A stretch of DNA of 64,000 nt from an uncultured Christensenellaceae bacterium (GTDB taxonomy: Bacteria; Bacillota; Clostridia; Christensenellales; Borkfalkiaceae): NCBI GenBank assembly GCA_910586945.1, contig CAJULO010000002.1, positions 1-64,000 of the forward strand. Direction: 5' to 3'. Positions 43,176-51,852 of the stretch are shown here, piece after piece (position 1 is the first letter of the stretch; the number at the start of each line of letters is the position of its first letter). The translations under genes and the position numbers were made by a program. The notes beneath the pieces were generated by a model. The model was not told where the DNA came from. It ran no database searches and saw nothing but the letters and a program-made list of their open reading frames with translations.

Positions 43176-44282
43176 ATGCAAGTATTGGCAGCAGGTGCAG
43201 TTTGGCAAACAATTTGGGCAATTTTTCTTGCTGTCTTTATTTTGTTGGCAATGATAACAATACATGAATTTGGACATTATATTGCTGGCAAAATCTTTAA
43301 ATTCAAAATCAATGAATTTGCAATTGGGTTCGGTCCTGCATTTTTCAAAAAGCGTAAAAAAAACGGCGAATTATTTTCTATTCGAGCAATTCCACTGGGC
43401 GGATACTGTGCTTTTGAAGGGGAGGATAAAGAAGATAATCATATAGATTCTTTCAATCATAAAAAACCGTGGCAACGGATAATTGTACTTTTCGCTGGGG
43501 CTTCTATGAATTATCTATTTGCTGTCTTGTTAATTATCATTGCCTTTTGTGCATTTGGACAGACAAAACTCTATATTGGCGATGTACAGCAAGCAGAAAA
43601 TGCAATTGAATATAGTTTACAAAAGGGTGATGTACTTTTAAAATGCGGCAATAAAAATTTATTTATGGTACAAGACTTAATGACAGCTCTAGAGAACAAA
43701 AAAGCGGGAGATAGAGTAACTTTTACCTTATCACGCGAGGTGGAGAGTGGTAGACAAATTATAGAACAAGTTGTACAACTCCGAAAAGATACTAATTTTA
43801 AAAATGTTGCCGATGTCAACTTACTTTGGGAATCTCTAGGCATAGTAAAAACAGTTGAAGGAACATATTCTATATATTCTACAAGTTATAAAGGCTATAA
43901 TATCTTGCAAAATATAGGCAATAGTTTTTTGTATTCCTTTCAACTTGCCGGCAGTGTCTTTAAAGTACTGGGACAACTGTTGACTGGACATTTAAGTATA
44001 ACTGCTGTAGGGGGACCAATCACCACTATCAAACTTACTTCGCAAATTGCATCCAGAGGCATACAACAATTTTTAGAAATATCGGCATATATTGGAGTCA
44101 ATTTAGCGGTATTTAATTTATTGCCTATACCTGCATTAGATGGGTCAAGAATTCTGTTTACACTTTTAGAATGGATACGTAAAAAACCATTAAATAGAAA
44201 GTTGGAAGCTATTTTGCATACTATAGGTCTCGTCTTATTATTAGGATTTGCCGTTCTAGTTGATATTCTACAACTTTTTTAA
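43176..44282 (+). CDS. rseP: RseP-type site-2 membrane metalloprotease
   Basis: A 368-residue intramembrane zinc protease that cleaves membrane anti-sigma factors or signal-peptide remnants. The zinc site is HEFGH in ITIHEFGHYIAGKI near 30, and the second metal ligand lies in NLLPIPALDGSRILF near 312. One PDZ-like domain lies between (about 125-205). About four membrane helices. AAAGGAAGG lies before the ATG, 14 nt after dxr. Last gene of the rpsB-to-rseP block. Confidence 0.94.
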   Translation: MQVLAAGAVWQTIWAIFLAVFILLAMITIHEFGHYIAGKIFKFKINEFAIGFGPAFFKKRKKNGELFSIRAIPLGGYCAFEGEDKEDNHIDSFNHKKPWQRIIVLFAGASMNYLFAVLLIIIAFCAFGQTKLYIGDVQQAENAIEYSLQKGDVLLKCGNKNLFMVQDLMTALENKKAGDRVTFTLSREVESGRQIIEQVVQLRKDTNFKNVADVNLLWESLGIVKTVEGTYSIYSTSYKGYNILQNIGNSFLYSFQLAGSVFKVLGQLLTGHLSITAVGGPITTIKLTSQIASRGIQQFLEISAYIGVNLAVFNLLPIPALDGSRILFTLLEWIRKKPLNRKLEAILHTIGLVLLLGFAVLVDILQLF

Positions 44283-44290
44283 AGAGTTAT

Positions 44291-44319
44291 TTGACTTTTT
44301 TAAGTTCAGTGCATATAAT
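44291..44319 (+). promoter_or_regulatory. promoter of the UDP-GlcNAc precursor operon
   Basis: TTGACT (44291-44296), 17 bp, TATAAT (44314-44319). Confidence 0.9.
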
Positions 44320-44363
44320 AATAGAGAACAATTTTTTAAAAAAGTTGTAGAAAGGCAAGAAAA

Positions 44364-44996
44364 ATGCGAAAAGAGTTTACAGTTTTATCACCACATACAA
44401 CGACAATTGAAGATGGTGTTTCTATAGGTAAAAATGTCATTATTTATGCAAATAACCATCTTTTAAAGGGAACGGTGATTGGAGATGGATGTATTTTATA
44501 TCCAAATAATACCTTGCAAAATGCAAAAATTGGCAATAGTTGTATAGTACAAAATAGCATTGTAACAGACAGTAGTGTTGGGGCAAACTGTACAGTTGGC
44601 GCTTTTGCACATATTCATACAAACTCTAGCGTTGGAGACAATTGTAGAATAGGGAATTTTGTGGAAATAAAAAATAGTAAAATAGCAAGTCATGTAAAGA
44701 TAGCACATTTGACATATGTGGGAGATGCTGAGATTGCTGAAAAGTGTAATATTGGTTGTGGAGTAGTCTTTTGTAACTATGATGGTATGCAAAAAAATAA
44801 AATTTTTATCGAAAAAAATACTTTTATCGGTAGTAATGTGAATTTAATTGCCCCTCTACATGTTGCTGCTGGAAGTTATATTTGTGCTGGTACAACTATC
44901 AGTAAAGATGTAGAAAAAAAAAGTTGCATGATTGGTAGAGTACGTGCAAAAGCAGTGGAAAAACTTGCAAATAAGTACTGTAAAAAGGGGGAGTAA
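44364..44996 (+). CDS. GlmU-like glucosamine-1-phosphate acetyltransferase, lone C-terminal domain
   Basis: A 210-residue left-handed beta-helix protein with hexapeptide repeats throughout. It aligns with the acetyltransferase half of GlmU: GNFVEIKNSKI near 97, the catalytic His in IAHLTYVGDAEIAEKCNIG near 112, VFCNYDGMQKNKIFI near 134, and FIGSNVNLIAPLHVAAGSYI near 152. The N-terminal uridylyltransferase domain of GlmU is absent. It is followed directly by glmM and glmS, so it very likely acetylates GlcN-1-P. A separate uridylyltransferase should be encoded elsewhere. Confidence 0.88.
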   Translation: MRKEFTVLSPHTTTIEDGVSIGKNVIIYANNHLLKGTVIGDGCILYPNNTLQNAKIGNSCIVQNSIVTDSSVGANCTVGAFAHIHTNSSVGDNCRIGNFVEIKNSKIASHVKIAHLTYVGDAEIAEKCNIGCGVVFCNYDGMQKNKIFIEKNTFIGSNVNLIAPLHVAAGSYICAGTTISKDVEKKSCMIGRVRAKAVEKLANKYCKKGE

Positions 44997-46313
44997 ATGT
45001 CTAATTATTTTGGCACGGATGGTATTCGTGGTATTGCTGGAGAGGATTTGACAGCAAGAACGGCATTTGCTCTTGGAAATGCACTTTGTCGGCAACAAAA
45101 AGGCGTAAGTGTTGTTGTTGGTAGAGATAATAGAGTTTCATCTAATATGCTTTTTCTAGGATTGTCATCTGGAATTACTGCAGGTGGTGGGAATGTCATT
45201 GATGGAGGGATTTTACCAACTCCTGCAGTTTCTTATTTTGTGAAACGCTATAACGCAGACTACGGCGTAGTCATATCTGCATCACATAATCCGGCACAAT
45301 ATAATGGGTTAAAGGTCTTTAATAGCTACGGCAATAAATTGGCAAGAGAGGAAGAGTTAAAGCTAGAAAAAGTCTTTGATGATACATTACATAGTCATAC
45401 TTTAGAATGTGGCAACTTTAAGCAATTGAGTTATCGACAACGTATGCAGTACTTAAAATTTTTAGAAAAATGTACTACTATGCAGTTACATGGTAAAAAA
45501 ATTGTTGTCGATTGTGCAAATGGTGTTGCATCCTTTTTTGCTCCACAAATTTTTAAAAAATTGGGAGCGGAAGTCATAGCGATTCATACGGAAAAATGTG
45601 GATATTCTATCAATGAAAATTGTGGAGCATTATATCCACAAGATATGCAAAAAACTGTACTTGATACCCATGCAGATATTGGTTTTTGTTATGATGGAGA
45701 TGCAGATAGATTGATAGCTTGTGATGAAAATGGACAGTTATTTGACGGCGATAAATTGTTATATATGTTTGCCTTGCGTTACCAACAAGAAGGAAAGTTG
45801 GGGAACCATCTTGTGATAGGTACTGCACATACAAATACTGCAATTGTATTGCAATTGGCAAAAAAGAATATAACAGTACTCCGTGCAGATATTGGAGATA
45901 AATATGTTGCTGAGATGATGCGGAAATACCATGCAGTTCTTGGAGGAGAGCAATCTGGTCATTTAATTTTAGCAGATTATATATCTACTGGAGATGGTAT
46001 TTTGGCTTCTGTAAAAATTGCAGAATTGTTGCAAAATGGCCCAATTTCAAAACAGGCAAATATAGAACTTATGCCACAGTACAATTTAACAGTAAAGGTC
46101 AGGGATAAAGTTAGAATTTTAGGAAGAGAAAGCGTACAACTTGCCATTGAAAATGCAAATAAGCAGGTGGAAAGAATTGTAGTGCGTGCCTCAGGGACGG
46201 AAGATGTGATACGGATTTTTAGTGAAGCTATAGAGTGGCAAGTTGCAAAAAAAACAGCAGAGAATGTCAGAGATACAATCATTATGGAGGATAAAGAATG
46301 TGCGGAATTATAG
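44997..46313 (+). CDS. glmM: phosphoglucosamine mutase
   Basis: A 438-residue enzyme converting GlcN-6-P to GlcN-1-P for peptidoglycan. Motifs: NYFGTDGIRGIAGEDL at the start, the phosphoserine loop VVISASHNPAQYNGLKVF near 94, the metal loop GFCYDGDADRLIACDE near 229, the sugar loop LGGEQSGHLILADYISTGDG near 315, and the phosphate loop VRASGTEDVIRIFSEA near 398. It starts immediately after the previous stop and overlaps glmS by 16 nt. Confidence 0.96.
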   Translation: MSNYFGTDGIRGIAGEDLTARTAFALGNALCRQQKGVSVVVGRDNRVSSNMLFLGLSSGITAGGGNVIDGGILPTPAVSYFVKRYNADYGVVISASHNPAQYNGLKVFNSYGNKLAREEELKLEKVFDDTLHSHTLECGNFKQLSYRQRMQYLKFLEKCTTMQLHGKKIVVDCANGVASFFAPQIFKKLGAEVIAIHTEKCGYSINENCGALYPQDMQKTVLDTHADIGFCYDGDADRLIACDENGQLFDGDKLLYMFALRYQQEGKLGNHLVIGTAHTNTAIVLQLAKKNITVLRADIGDKYVAEMMRKYHAVLGGEQSGHLILADYISTGDGILASVKIAELLQNGPISKQANIELMPQYNLTVKVRDKVRILGRESVQLAIENANKQVERIVVRASGTEDVIRIFSEAIEWQVAKKTAENVRDTIIMEDKECAEL

Positions 46314-48091
46314 GTTGTGTTATGCGGCAGGATTGCAAGGACACTCTTTATACTATACTTTCCTTTTTAGAATATAGAGGGTATGACAGCGTTGGTATTG
46401 CTGTATTACAGGATAGGGACAAAAGCATACAAGTTGCAAAAAATATTGGTGGAATAGAGAGTATACAATTGCATAACTTGTCTGGTAGAGTAGGTATTGG
46501 GCATACACGCTGGGCGACGCATGGAGAAGTTTCTGTTGCAAATGCACATCCACATTGTAGTGAAAATTTTGCACTTGTGCATAATGGTATTATTGAAAAC
46601 TATCTTGCGTTAAAGAATGAGTATTTACAAGATGTCAAGTTTACATCGAGTACAGATAGTGAAGTGCTAGTATATTTGATAGAAAAACACTATCAAGCTC
46701 TACTTGAAAAGGGGGAACTAGAAAATATTTTTGTAAACGCGGTACAACTTGCCTTGCAAAAAGTGCAAGGGAGTTATGCTATTGCTGTCTTAAGTCGTAA
46801 GTTTCCAAAGCAATTGGTTGCAAGTCGTTCTAAATGCCCTCTACTCATTGCAAAAGGAAAAAATGAGGAAGTCTATGTCTGTAGTGATATACAAGCAATC
46901 TCTGCAAATGCAACAGTGTTCGCGAATTTGCACGAAAAAGAAATTGTGCATTTACAGGCAGAAAAAGTATTATTCTATAATGCAACGGATAGACAGATAG
47001 AAAGAAAGTTTAAACCAATTTTGCATAGACAACAACAATTACTAAAACCACGCTGTAGTTATATGGAAAAGGAAATTTTAGAAATTCCTACAGCATTACA
47101 AAATTGTTTGACGGCATTAAATAAGATGAATTTTACAAAGTTGATGCAACTATTTCAGAGAATAAATGCTATACATGTTGTAGCATGTGGAACATCTTAT
47201 CATGCTGGACTTGTTTTTCAAAATTTGTTACAACGCTATAGTACGATAGAGGTCAATGTACACTTGGCATCTGAAATCTATAAGGGGAAGAAGAATATAC
47301 AAAAAGGGGAATTAGTAATAGTTCTTAGTCAGAGTGGTGAGACGGCAGATAGCTTAGAAGCTGTAAAACTTTTGAAAAAACAAGGATGTATTATTCTCTC
47401 TATAACGAATACACAATATTCAAGTTTAGCAGAGCTGAGTCACTATACAATTTGGATGCAGGCAGGACAAGAAATTGCTGTTGCTGCAACAAAAACATAT
47501 GTTTGTCAGTTGTTTGTGCTATATGCTATCCTAGAAAAACTTTTAGTTGCAAGAGAGGAAAAAGTCCCCAAATTTTTAAAACAATTGCATAAATTGCCAA
47601 ATCTAGTAAAAAAAGTGTATGTTGATTTTGACAAAATTGACCAGTTGGCAAAGCAGATGCAAAAACAACAAGCTATGGCAGTCATTGGAAGAGATATAGA
47701 TGTAGCAACGGCAAAAGAGGTGGCATTAAAAATAAAGGAAATTACCTATGTATTTGCTGAAGCATATCCAGCAGGAGAGTTAAAACATGGTAGCCTTGCT
47801 TTAATTGATAAAGATTTTTGTGTGCTAGCAATAGCCACACAAAAAAAATTATTCCCTAAAATAGAAAACGCTCTATTGGAAATAAAAAGTAGAAGAGGAA
47901 AGACAATTTTATGTTCTCCGTATCCAAGTGATATTGCCGATTTTTCCATACAAATTCCGCAATTAGATGAAAACTTTATGCCGATATTTGCAGTCATCCC
48001 ACTACAATATTTTGCTTGTAAATTGAGTGAGGCAAGAAAGATAAACCCAGATAAACCTAAAAATTTGGCAAAGTCTGTAACGGTAGAATAA
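46298..48091 (+). CDS. glmS: glucosamine-fructose-6-phosphate aminotransferase (isomerising)
   Basis: A 597-residue enzyme making GlcN-6-P from fructose-6-P and glutamine. The N-terminal glutaminase starts with nucleophile Cys2 (MCGIIGCV), then GIGHTRWATHGEVSVANAHP near 67. Two SIS domains follow, with HVVACGTSYHAGLVFQNLL near 288, VIVLSQSGETADSLEAVKLL near 338, and a C-terminal DKPKNLAKSVTVE. Translation is coupled to glmM. There is no glmS ribozyme in front, as the gene begins inside glmM. Confidence 0.97.
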   Translation: MCGIIGCVMRQDCKDTLYTILSFLEYRGYDSVGIAVLQDRDKSIQVAKNIGGIESIQLHNLSGRVGIGHTRWATHGEVSVANAHPHCSENFALVHNGIIENYLALKNEYLQDVKFTSSTDSEVLVYLIEKHYQALLEKGELENIFVNAVQLALQKVQGSYAIAVLSRKFPKQLVASRSKCPLLIAKGKNEEVYVCSDIQAISANATVFANLHEKEIVHLQAEKVLFYNATDRQIERKFKPILHRQQQLLKPRCSYMEKEILEIPTALQNCLTALNKMNFTKLMQLFQRINAIHVVACGTSYHAGLVFQNLLQRYSTIEVNVHLASEIYKGKKNIQKGELVIVLSQSGETADSLEAVKLLKKQGCIILSITNTQYSSLAELSHYTIWMQAGQEIAVAATKTYVCQLFVLYAILEKLLVAREEKVPKFLKQLHKLPNLVKKVYVDFDKIDQLAKQMQKQQAMAVIGRDIDVATAKEVALKIKEITYVFAEAYPAGELKHGSLALIDKDFCVLAIATQKKLFPKIENALLEIKSRRGKTILCSPYPSDIADFSIQIPQLDENFMPIFAVIPLQYFACKLSEARKINPDKPKNLAKSVTVE

Positions 48092-48114
48092 CTTTAATGC
48101 ATAGTTTAAGAGAA

Positions 48115-48150
48115 TGCAACAAGAGGCGAATATATACGCCTCTTGTTGCA
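48115..48150. terminator. hairpin between convergent glmS and a hypothetical gene
   Basis: A 14-bp perfect stem, tgcaacaagaggcg / cgcctcttgttgca (48115-48128 and 48137-48150). T runs are weak on both sides. Confidence 0.65.
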
Positions 48151-48600
48151 CTATTTTGTTGCACTAAGAAGTGCAGTCAATCTTTTTTCATCATTTTGCT
48201 CAATTTCAATCAGTTCTTTTGCCAATTTGTAGATTTTACCATCTTTTTTTGTGGAAGTTTGTGCGACATCTATAAGAGATGCATATCCCATAGCACAACC
48301 TTGTATAAGCATACCTAAAATATGATTTGTAGAGTTATCCTTCATAGTATTCAACTGAATACTACTCCAGAGCATTGCCTTTTTAAATGGATGAGATGTT
48401 TTAATATCTAATTTTTCCTCATCCACTAGGACTCTAGCTTGCGTTGCAATTTTATCATAGTTTTCATACATTCTTGCAAGTTCTTTTTTAAGGTCTGTAT
48501 TTTTCACTTTAGGGGTAATATCATTTATAGATTGCATACCCATATCGATATTTTTAAAAATTTCCTCTAGCAATTGTTTTTCATTTTTTTCTTTTTGCAT
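48151..48600 (-). CDS. hypothetical helical-bundle protein
   Basis: A 149-residue soluble protein predicted almost entirely alpha-helical, with about four long helices. It resembles the ferritin-like DUF2383 type in outline, but I see no clear set of metal-binding Glu/His residues. Segments include MGMQSINDITPKVKNTDLKK and LGMLIQGCAMGYASLIDVAQ. AGAGGT lies before the ATG. A single gene opposite the glm operon. Confidence 0.65.
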   Translation of the reverse strand: MQKEKNEKQLLEEIFKNIDMGMQSINDITPKVKNTDLKKELARMYENYDKIATQARVLVDEEKLDIKTSHPFKKAMLWSSIQLNTMKDNSTNHILGMLIQGCAMGYASLIDVAQTSTKKDGKIYKLAKELIEIEQNDEKRLTALLSATK

Positions 48601-48675
48601 ATAAGTTTACCTCTGTTATCTAGTATGTTAAAAATAAAAAAATATATGTAAAAGTAGAAAAAAGGTTAAAATTAC

Positions 48676-48704
48676 TTTACAAATGTTTAGTTATATGATA
48701 AACT
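48676..48704 (+). promoter_or_regulatory. rplU-rpmA promoter
   Basis: TTTACA (48676-48681), 17 bp, TAAACT (48699-48704). Confidence 0.75.
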
Positions 48705-48710
48705 AAATAA

Positions 48711-48797
48711 GTATAGTACCGCACGGAAGAGGTTATTTAGAAGAAAATTTTTTCACCTCAACGACGAGTCTTAAATTGAATAAGGAGGGAAACTATT
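48711..48797 (+). ncRNA. L21 (rplU) leader RNA
   Basis: The leader contains accgcacggaagaggtt and cacctcaacgacgagtctt, the layout I know from the Firmicutes L21 leader. gaggt (48729-48733) pairs with acctc (48755-48759). It probably mediates autoregulation of rplU-rpmA. Confidence 0.6.
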
Positions 48798-49103
48798 TTG
48801 TACGCAATTATTGATAATGGCAATAAACAATATAAAGTGCAAGAAGGAGATGTAGTTCGTCTTGAAAAACTAGATGCAGAAGTGGGGGCAACTGTAGAGT
48901 TTAAAGTTGTTATGATTGTAGATGACAATGGTATGCATATAGGTGATGCACTAGCAAAGGCAAAAGTTACAGCTACAGTTGAAGCACAAGATAAATACAA
49001 AAAAATTATTGTTTTTAAATATAAACCAAAAAAGAATGTTCGTAGAAAGCAAGGGCATAGACAGCCTTTCACAGCAATAAAAATTGCAAAAATTTCAATG
49101 TAA
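48798..49103 (+). CDS. rplU: 50S ribosomal protein L21
   Basis: A 101-residue L21 with YAIIDNGNKQYKVQEGDVVR at the start and FKYKPKKNVRRKQGHRQPFT at the end, the conserved rRNA-binding tail. The start codon is TTG, eight bases after a strong AAGGAGGG; no ATG or GTG is available in frame nearby. Use of TTG may dampen expression or be part of leader control. It is cotranscribed with rpmA 21 nt downstream. Confidence 0.96.
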   Translation: MYAIIDNGNKQYKVQEGDVVRLEKLDAEVGATVEFKVVMIVDDNGMHIGDALAKAKVTATVEAQDKYKKIIVFKYKPKKNVRRKQGHRQPFTAIKIAKISM

Positions 49104-49124
49104 AAGTTATTGGAGGAATGTAAA

Positions 49125-49397
49125 ATGATTTTAATTAGTTTATTTGCACATAAAAAAGGTACAGGTTCTTCTCATAACGGTAGAGATAGTGAGGCAAAGC
49201 GTCTTGGCGTAAAGAGAGCGGACGGTCAAACTGTACTTGCAGGCAACATTTTAGTGCGTCAAAGAGGGACTAAAATTCACCCAGGGAATAATGTAGGCAA
49301 GGGTAAGGATGATACATTATTTGCTCTAATTGATGGCAAAGTGAAATTTGAACGCAAGGGCAAGGAAAAAAAGCAAGTTAGTGTATATGCACAATAG
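49125..49397 (+). CDS. rpmA: 50S ribosomal protein L27
   Basis: A 90-residue L27. The mature N-terminus should be AHKKGTGSSHNGRDSEAKRL, reaching towards the peptidyl-transferase centre. Before it lies MILISLF, comparable with the short Firmicutes extension removed by the Prp protease after Phe. In other Firmicutes a prp gene sits between rplU and rpmA; here there is none. TTGGAGGAA lies before this ATG. Confidence 0.96.
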   Translation: MILISLFAHKKGTGSSHNGRDSEAKRLGVKRADGQTVLAGNILVRQRGTKIHPGNNVGKGKDDTLFALIDGKVKFERKGKEKKQVSVYAQ

Positions 49398-49400
49398 TAG

Positions 49401-49431
49401 AAAAAGGTATATATTATATATACCTTTTTTT
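49401..49431 (+). terminator. rplU-rpmA terminator
   Basis: Stem aaaaaggtatat / atataccttttt (49401-49412 and 49418-49429) with T run. Confidence 0.88.
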
Positions 49432-49711
49432 ATTTTAAGATTTAAAATATACACTAGAAACTTACATATAATATTGCTTTATTCCAAGAAAGTAAAAGTT
49501 GATATTTTTAAATGTATAAGCATTAGATTGAGAAGAAATTTTTATGATTTAGTTTATGGAATGTAGTCTATATTTATAGCAATAGTATGTAAAATAAAAG
49601 AGCAGTGTAGAAGCTAATCTGCTCTTTTATTGCACTATTATATTAGAATCTCTATAATTTTTGTATAAAGCAAGCAAAAGATAGCTATAAAATAAAAAAA
49701 TGAGAAAAAAC
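49432..49711. other. gene-free stretch with an orphan terminator-like hairpin
   Basis: No credible gene. A perfect 13-bp stem (49593-49605 and 49619-49631, aataaaagagcag and complement) stands alone between the rpmA terminator and the kor promoter. It could be the terminator of a gene that has decayed. Confidence 0.55.
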
Positions 49712-49740
49712 TTTACATTACATCCGTAATAGAATATAAT
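49712..49740 (+). promoter_or_regulatory. promoter of the 2-oxoacid oxidoreductase operon
   Basis: TTTACA (49712-49717), 17 bp, TATAAT (49735-49740). Confidence 0.88.
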
Positions 49741-49770
49741 AGAAATATATTTATAAGTTGAGGTGAAAGT

Positions 49771-49989
49771 GTGCCAATAACGATTGATAAAAATTTATGC
49801 AAAGGTTGTAGTTTATGTATTTCCGTTTGCCCAAAAAATGTAATTGAAATTAGCAAAACAAATATGAATGCTAAAGGATATTTAGTGGCAGAGCCTGTAC
49901 GTAATGAAGATTGTATAAACTGTAAATTTTGTGGTCAAATTTGTCCAGATATGTGCATTGTCGTTGAAAAACCAGTACAAGAAAAATAA
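49771..49989 (+). CDS. korD: ferredoxin subunit (delta) of 2-oxoacid:ferredoxin oxidoreductase
   Basis: A 72-residue protein with two [4Fe-4S] motifs: CKGCSLCISVCP near residue 8 and CINCKFCGQICP near 47. It passes electrons from the catalytic subunits to ferredoxin. The GTG start is preceded by GAGGTGAAAG. It is first of four genes in the order delta-alpha-beta-gamma, the usual KorDABC/VorDABC arrangement. Confidence 0.9.
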   Translation: MPITIDKNLCKGCSLCISVCPKNVIEISKTNMNAKGYLVAEPVRNEDCINCKFCGQICPDMCIVVEKPVQEK

Positions 49990-50003
49990 AAAGGAGCAAT
50001 AAA

Positions 50004-51077
50004 ATGACAAAAAAATTACTGCATGGGTCAGAAGCGATTTGTGAAGGGGCTATACGCAATGGTTGCCGTGCATTTTTTGGTTATCCAATAACACCACAAA
50101 GCTTAGTACCAGAATATATGTCTGTTGCAATGCCTAAAGTTGGAGGTGTTTTTATTCAGGCAGAGTCAGAAGTTTCGGCAATCAATATGGTTCATGGAGC
50201 GGCAGGAGCAGGTGTGCGTGCTATGACAAGTTCATCCAGTCCAGGTATGAGTTTGAAAATGGAGGGCATTTCTTATATTGCTTGTGCACAAATTCCATGT
50301 GTTATTATTTCCATTATGCGTTCAGGCCCAGGACTTGGTGGGATTCTACCTTATCAAGGAGATTATTTTCAATCCACAAAAGGTGGTGGCCACGGCGATT
50401 ATCGTCTTATTGTTTTAGCGCCTGCCAATGTACAAGAAGCATGTGATTTTACTTATCAAGCTTTTGATATCTCTGATAAATACAGAATTCCAGTGATGAT
50501 TTTAGGAGACGGCATGCTTGCACAGATGATGGAACCAGTAGAATTGCCACCTATGCGCGACTTAAATACTATACCTAAAAAAGATTGGGCGACAGATGGC
50601 GGGACTGGAAAAGATAAAAGATTGGTATCTTCACTGCGTATTGACGCAAATGATATGGAAACTTTTTTAAATAGTCAACAAGAACTCTATAATGCACTTG
50701 CTCACACGGAGTGCAGATATGAAAATTACTTAGTTGAAGATGCTGAAATTATTTTGACAGCATATGGACCACTTTGGAGAATTTGCAAAAGCGCCATTGA
50801 TGCTTTGCGTAGTCAAGGGATTCAGGCAGGTGGCGTGCGTCCTATCACAGTTTTTCCATTTCCAACAGCAAACTTTAAAGAGCTTACAAAAAAGAAAAGT
50901 ATAAAGGTATTTTTAACAGTAGAATTATCCCTTGGACAGATGGTCGAAGATGTGCGTTTGGCAGTAAACGGAAAAAAACCGGTAGAATTTTATGGTAGAA
51001 CGGGAGGGAATGTTCCAACAGAGATGGAGATTGCCGAAAAAGCAGTTGCAGTATTAAATAAGTTAAAAGGTAAATAA
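50004..51077 (+). CDS. korA: 2-oxoacid:ferredoxin oxidoreductase alpha subunit
   Basis: A 357-residue subunit of the TPP enzyme that oxidatively decarboxylates a 2-oxoacid to acyl-CoA. Evidence: AICEGAIRNGCRAFFGYPIT near 11, QAESEVSAINMVHGAAGAGV near 52, TSSSSPGMSLKMEGISYIAC near 74, and GPGLGGILPYQGDYFQSTKG near 107. The substrate could be 2-oxoglutarate or branched-chain 2-oxoacids; the sequence alone does not let me decide. AAAGGAGC lies before the ATG. Confidence 0.9.
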   Translation: MTKKLLHGSEAICEGAIRNGCRAFFGYPITPQSLVPEYMSVAMPKVGGVFIQAESEVSAINMVHGAAGAGVRAMTSSSSPGMSLKMEGISYIACAQIPCVIISIMRSGPGLGGILPYQGDYFQSTKGGGHGDYRLIVLAPANVQEACDFTYQAFDISDKYRIPVMILGDGMLAQMMEPVELPPMRDLNTIPKKDWATDGGTGKDKRLVSSLRIDANDMETFLNSQQELYNALAHTECRYENYLVEDAEIILTAYGPLWRICKSAIDALRSQGIQAGGVRPITVFPFPTANFKELTKKKSIKVFLTVELSLGQMVEDVRLAVNGKKPVEFYGRTGGNVPTEMEIAEKAVAVLNKLKGK

Positions 51078-51090
51078 AGGAGTGAAACAA

Positions 51091-51852
51091 GTGTCTGTGA
51101 AGAAAGAAATTATTTTTGCAAAACCTAAAGGATTGACAGATAAATCAATGCACTATTGTCCAGGATGTACGCATGGCGTTGTACATAGACTTGTTGCTGA
51201 AAGTTTGCAAGAGTTAGGCATTTTGGATAAATCCATTGGTATTGCTCCAGTAGGCTGCTCAGTATTTATCTATGATTATATTGATTGTGATTTTCAACTT
51301 GCTGCACATGGTCGTGCCCCAGCTGTTGCAACAGGCATTAAAAGATGTCTACCAGACCGCATAGTATTTACTTATCAAGGAGACGGGGATTTGGCATCTA
51401 TTGGATTGGCAGAAACAGTACATGCTGCTGCAAGAGGGGAAAATATTACTATAATATTCATCAATAATAGCATATATGGAATGACAGGCGGACAAATGGC
51501 TCCAACAAGTGTGGTGGGGCAAAAGACAACAACTTCACCAGAGGGCAGAACGATAGAACAAGCAGGTTATCCTATAAAAGTGTGTGAAATGTTAGCAACA
51601 TTAGATGCACCTTGTTATATTGAGAGAGTTTCAACACATTCTGTACAACACATTCTAAAGGCAAAAAAGGCAATCAAGAAAGCTTTTCAAAATCAAGTGG
51701 AAAACAAAGGATATAGTATTGTTGAAGTGCTTGTAAGTTGTCCTACAAACTGGTACATGACACCACAAGAAGCTTTAAAATTTATGAATGAAGAGATAAT
51801 AAAAGTTTTTCCATTGGGCGTATTTAAAGATAAGGTGGGAGGACAACTATGA
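51091..51852 (+). CDS. korB: 2-oxoacid:ferredoxin oxidoreductase beta subunit
   Basis: A 253-residue TPP-binding subunit. Motifs: MHYCPGCTHGVVHRLVAES near 18 with the cluster or TPP-site cysteines, GDGDLASIGLAETVHAAARG near 96 (the TPP GDG motif), and NNSIYGMTGGQMAPTS near 124. The GTG at 51091 is eight bases after AAAGGAG and is preferred to one at 51082, which overlaps that site. It overlaps korC by 4 nt. Confidence 0.9.
   Translation: MSVKKEIIFAKPKGLTDKSMHYCPGCTHGVVHRLVAESLQELGILDKSIGIAPVGCSVFIYDYIDCDFQLAAHGRAPAVATGIKRCLPDRIVFTYQGDGDLASIGLAETVHAAARGENITIIFINNSIYGMTGGQMAPTSVVGQKTTTSPEGRTIEQAGYPIKVCEMLATLDAPCYIERVSTHSVQHILKAKKAIKKAFQNQVENKGYSIVEVLVSCPTNWYMTPQEALKFMNEEIIKVFPLGVFKDKVGGQL

Noticed and set aside
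44283..44363. glmS ribozyme or riboswitch for the GlcNAc operon
   Set aside because: glmS is the third gene and starts inside glmM; the 80-nt leader is too short and lacks the ribozyme core.
49348..49566. Frame of 72 codons overlapping the end of rpmA
   Set aside because: Out of phase with rpmA, runs through the terminator hairpin, no ribosome site.
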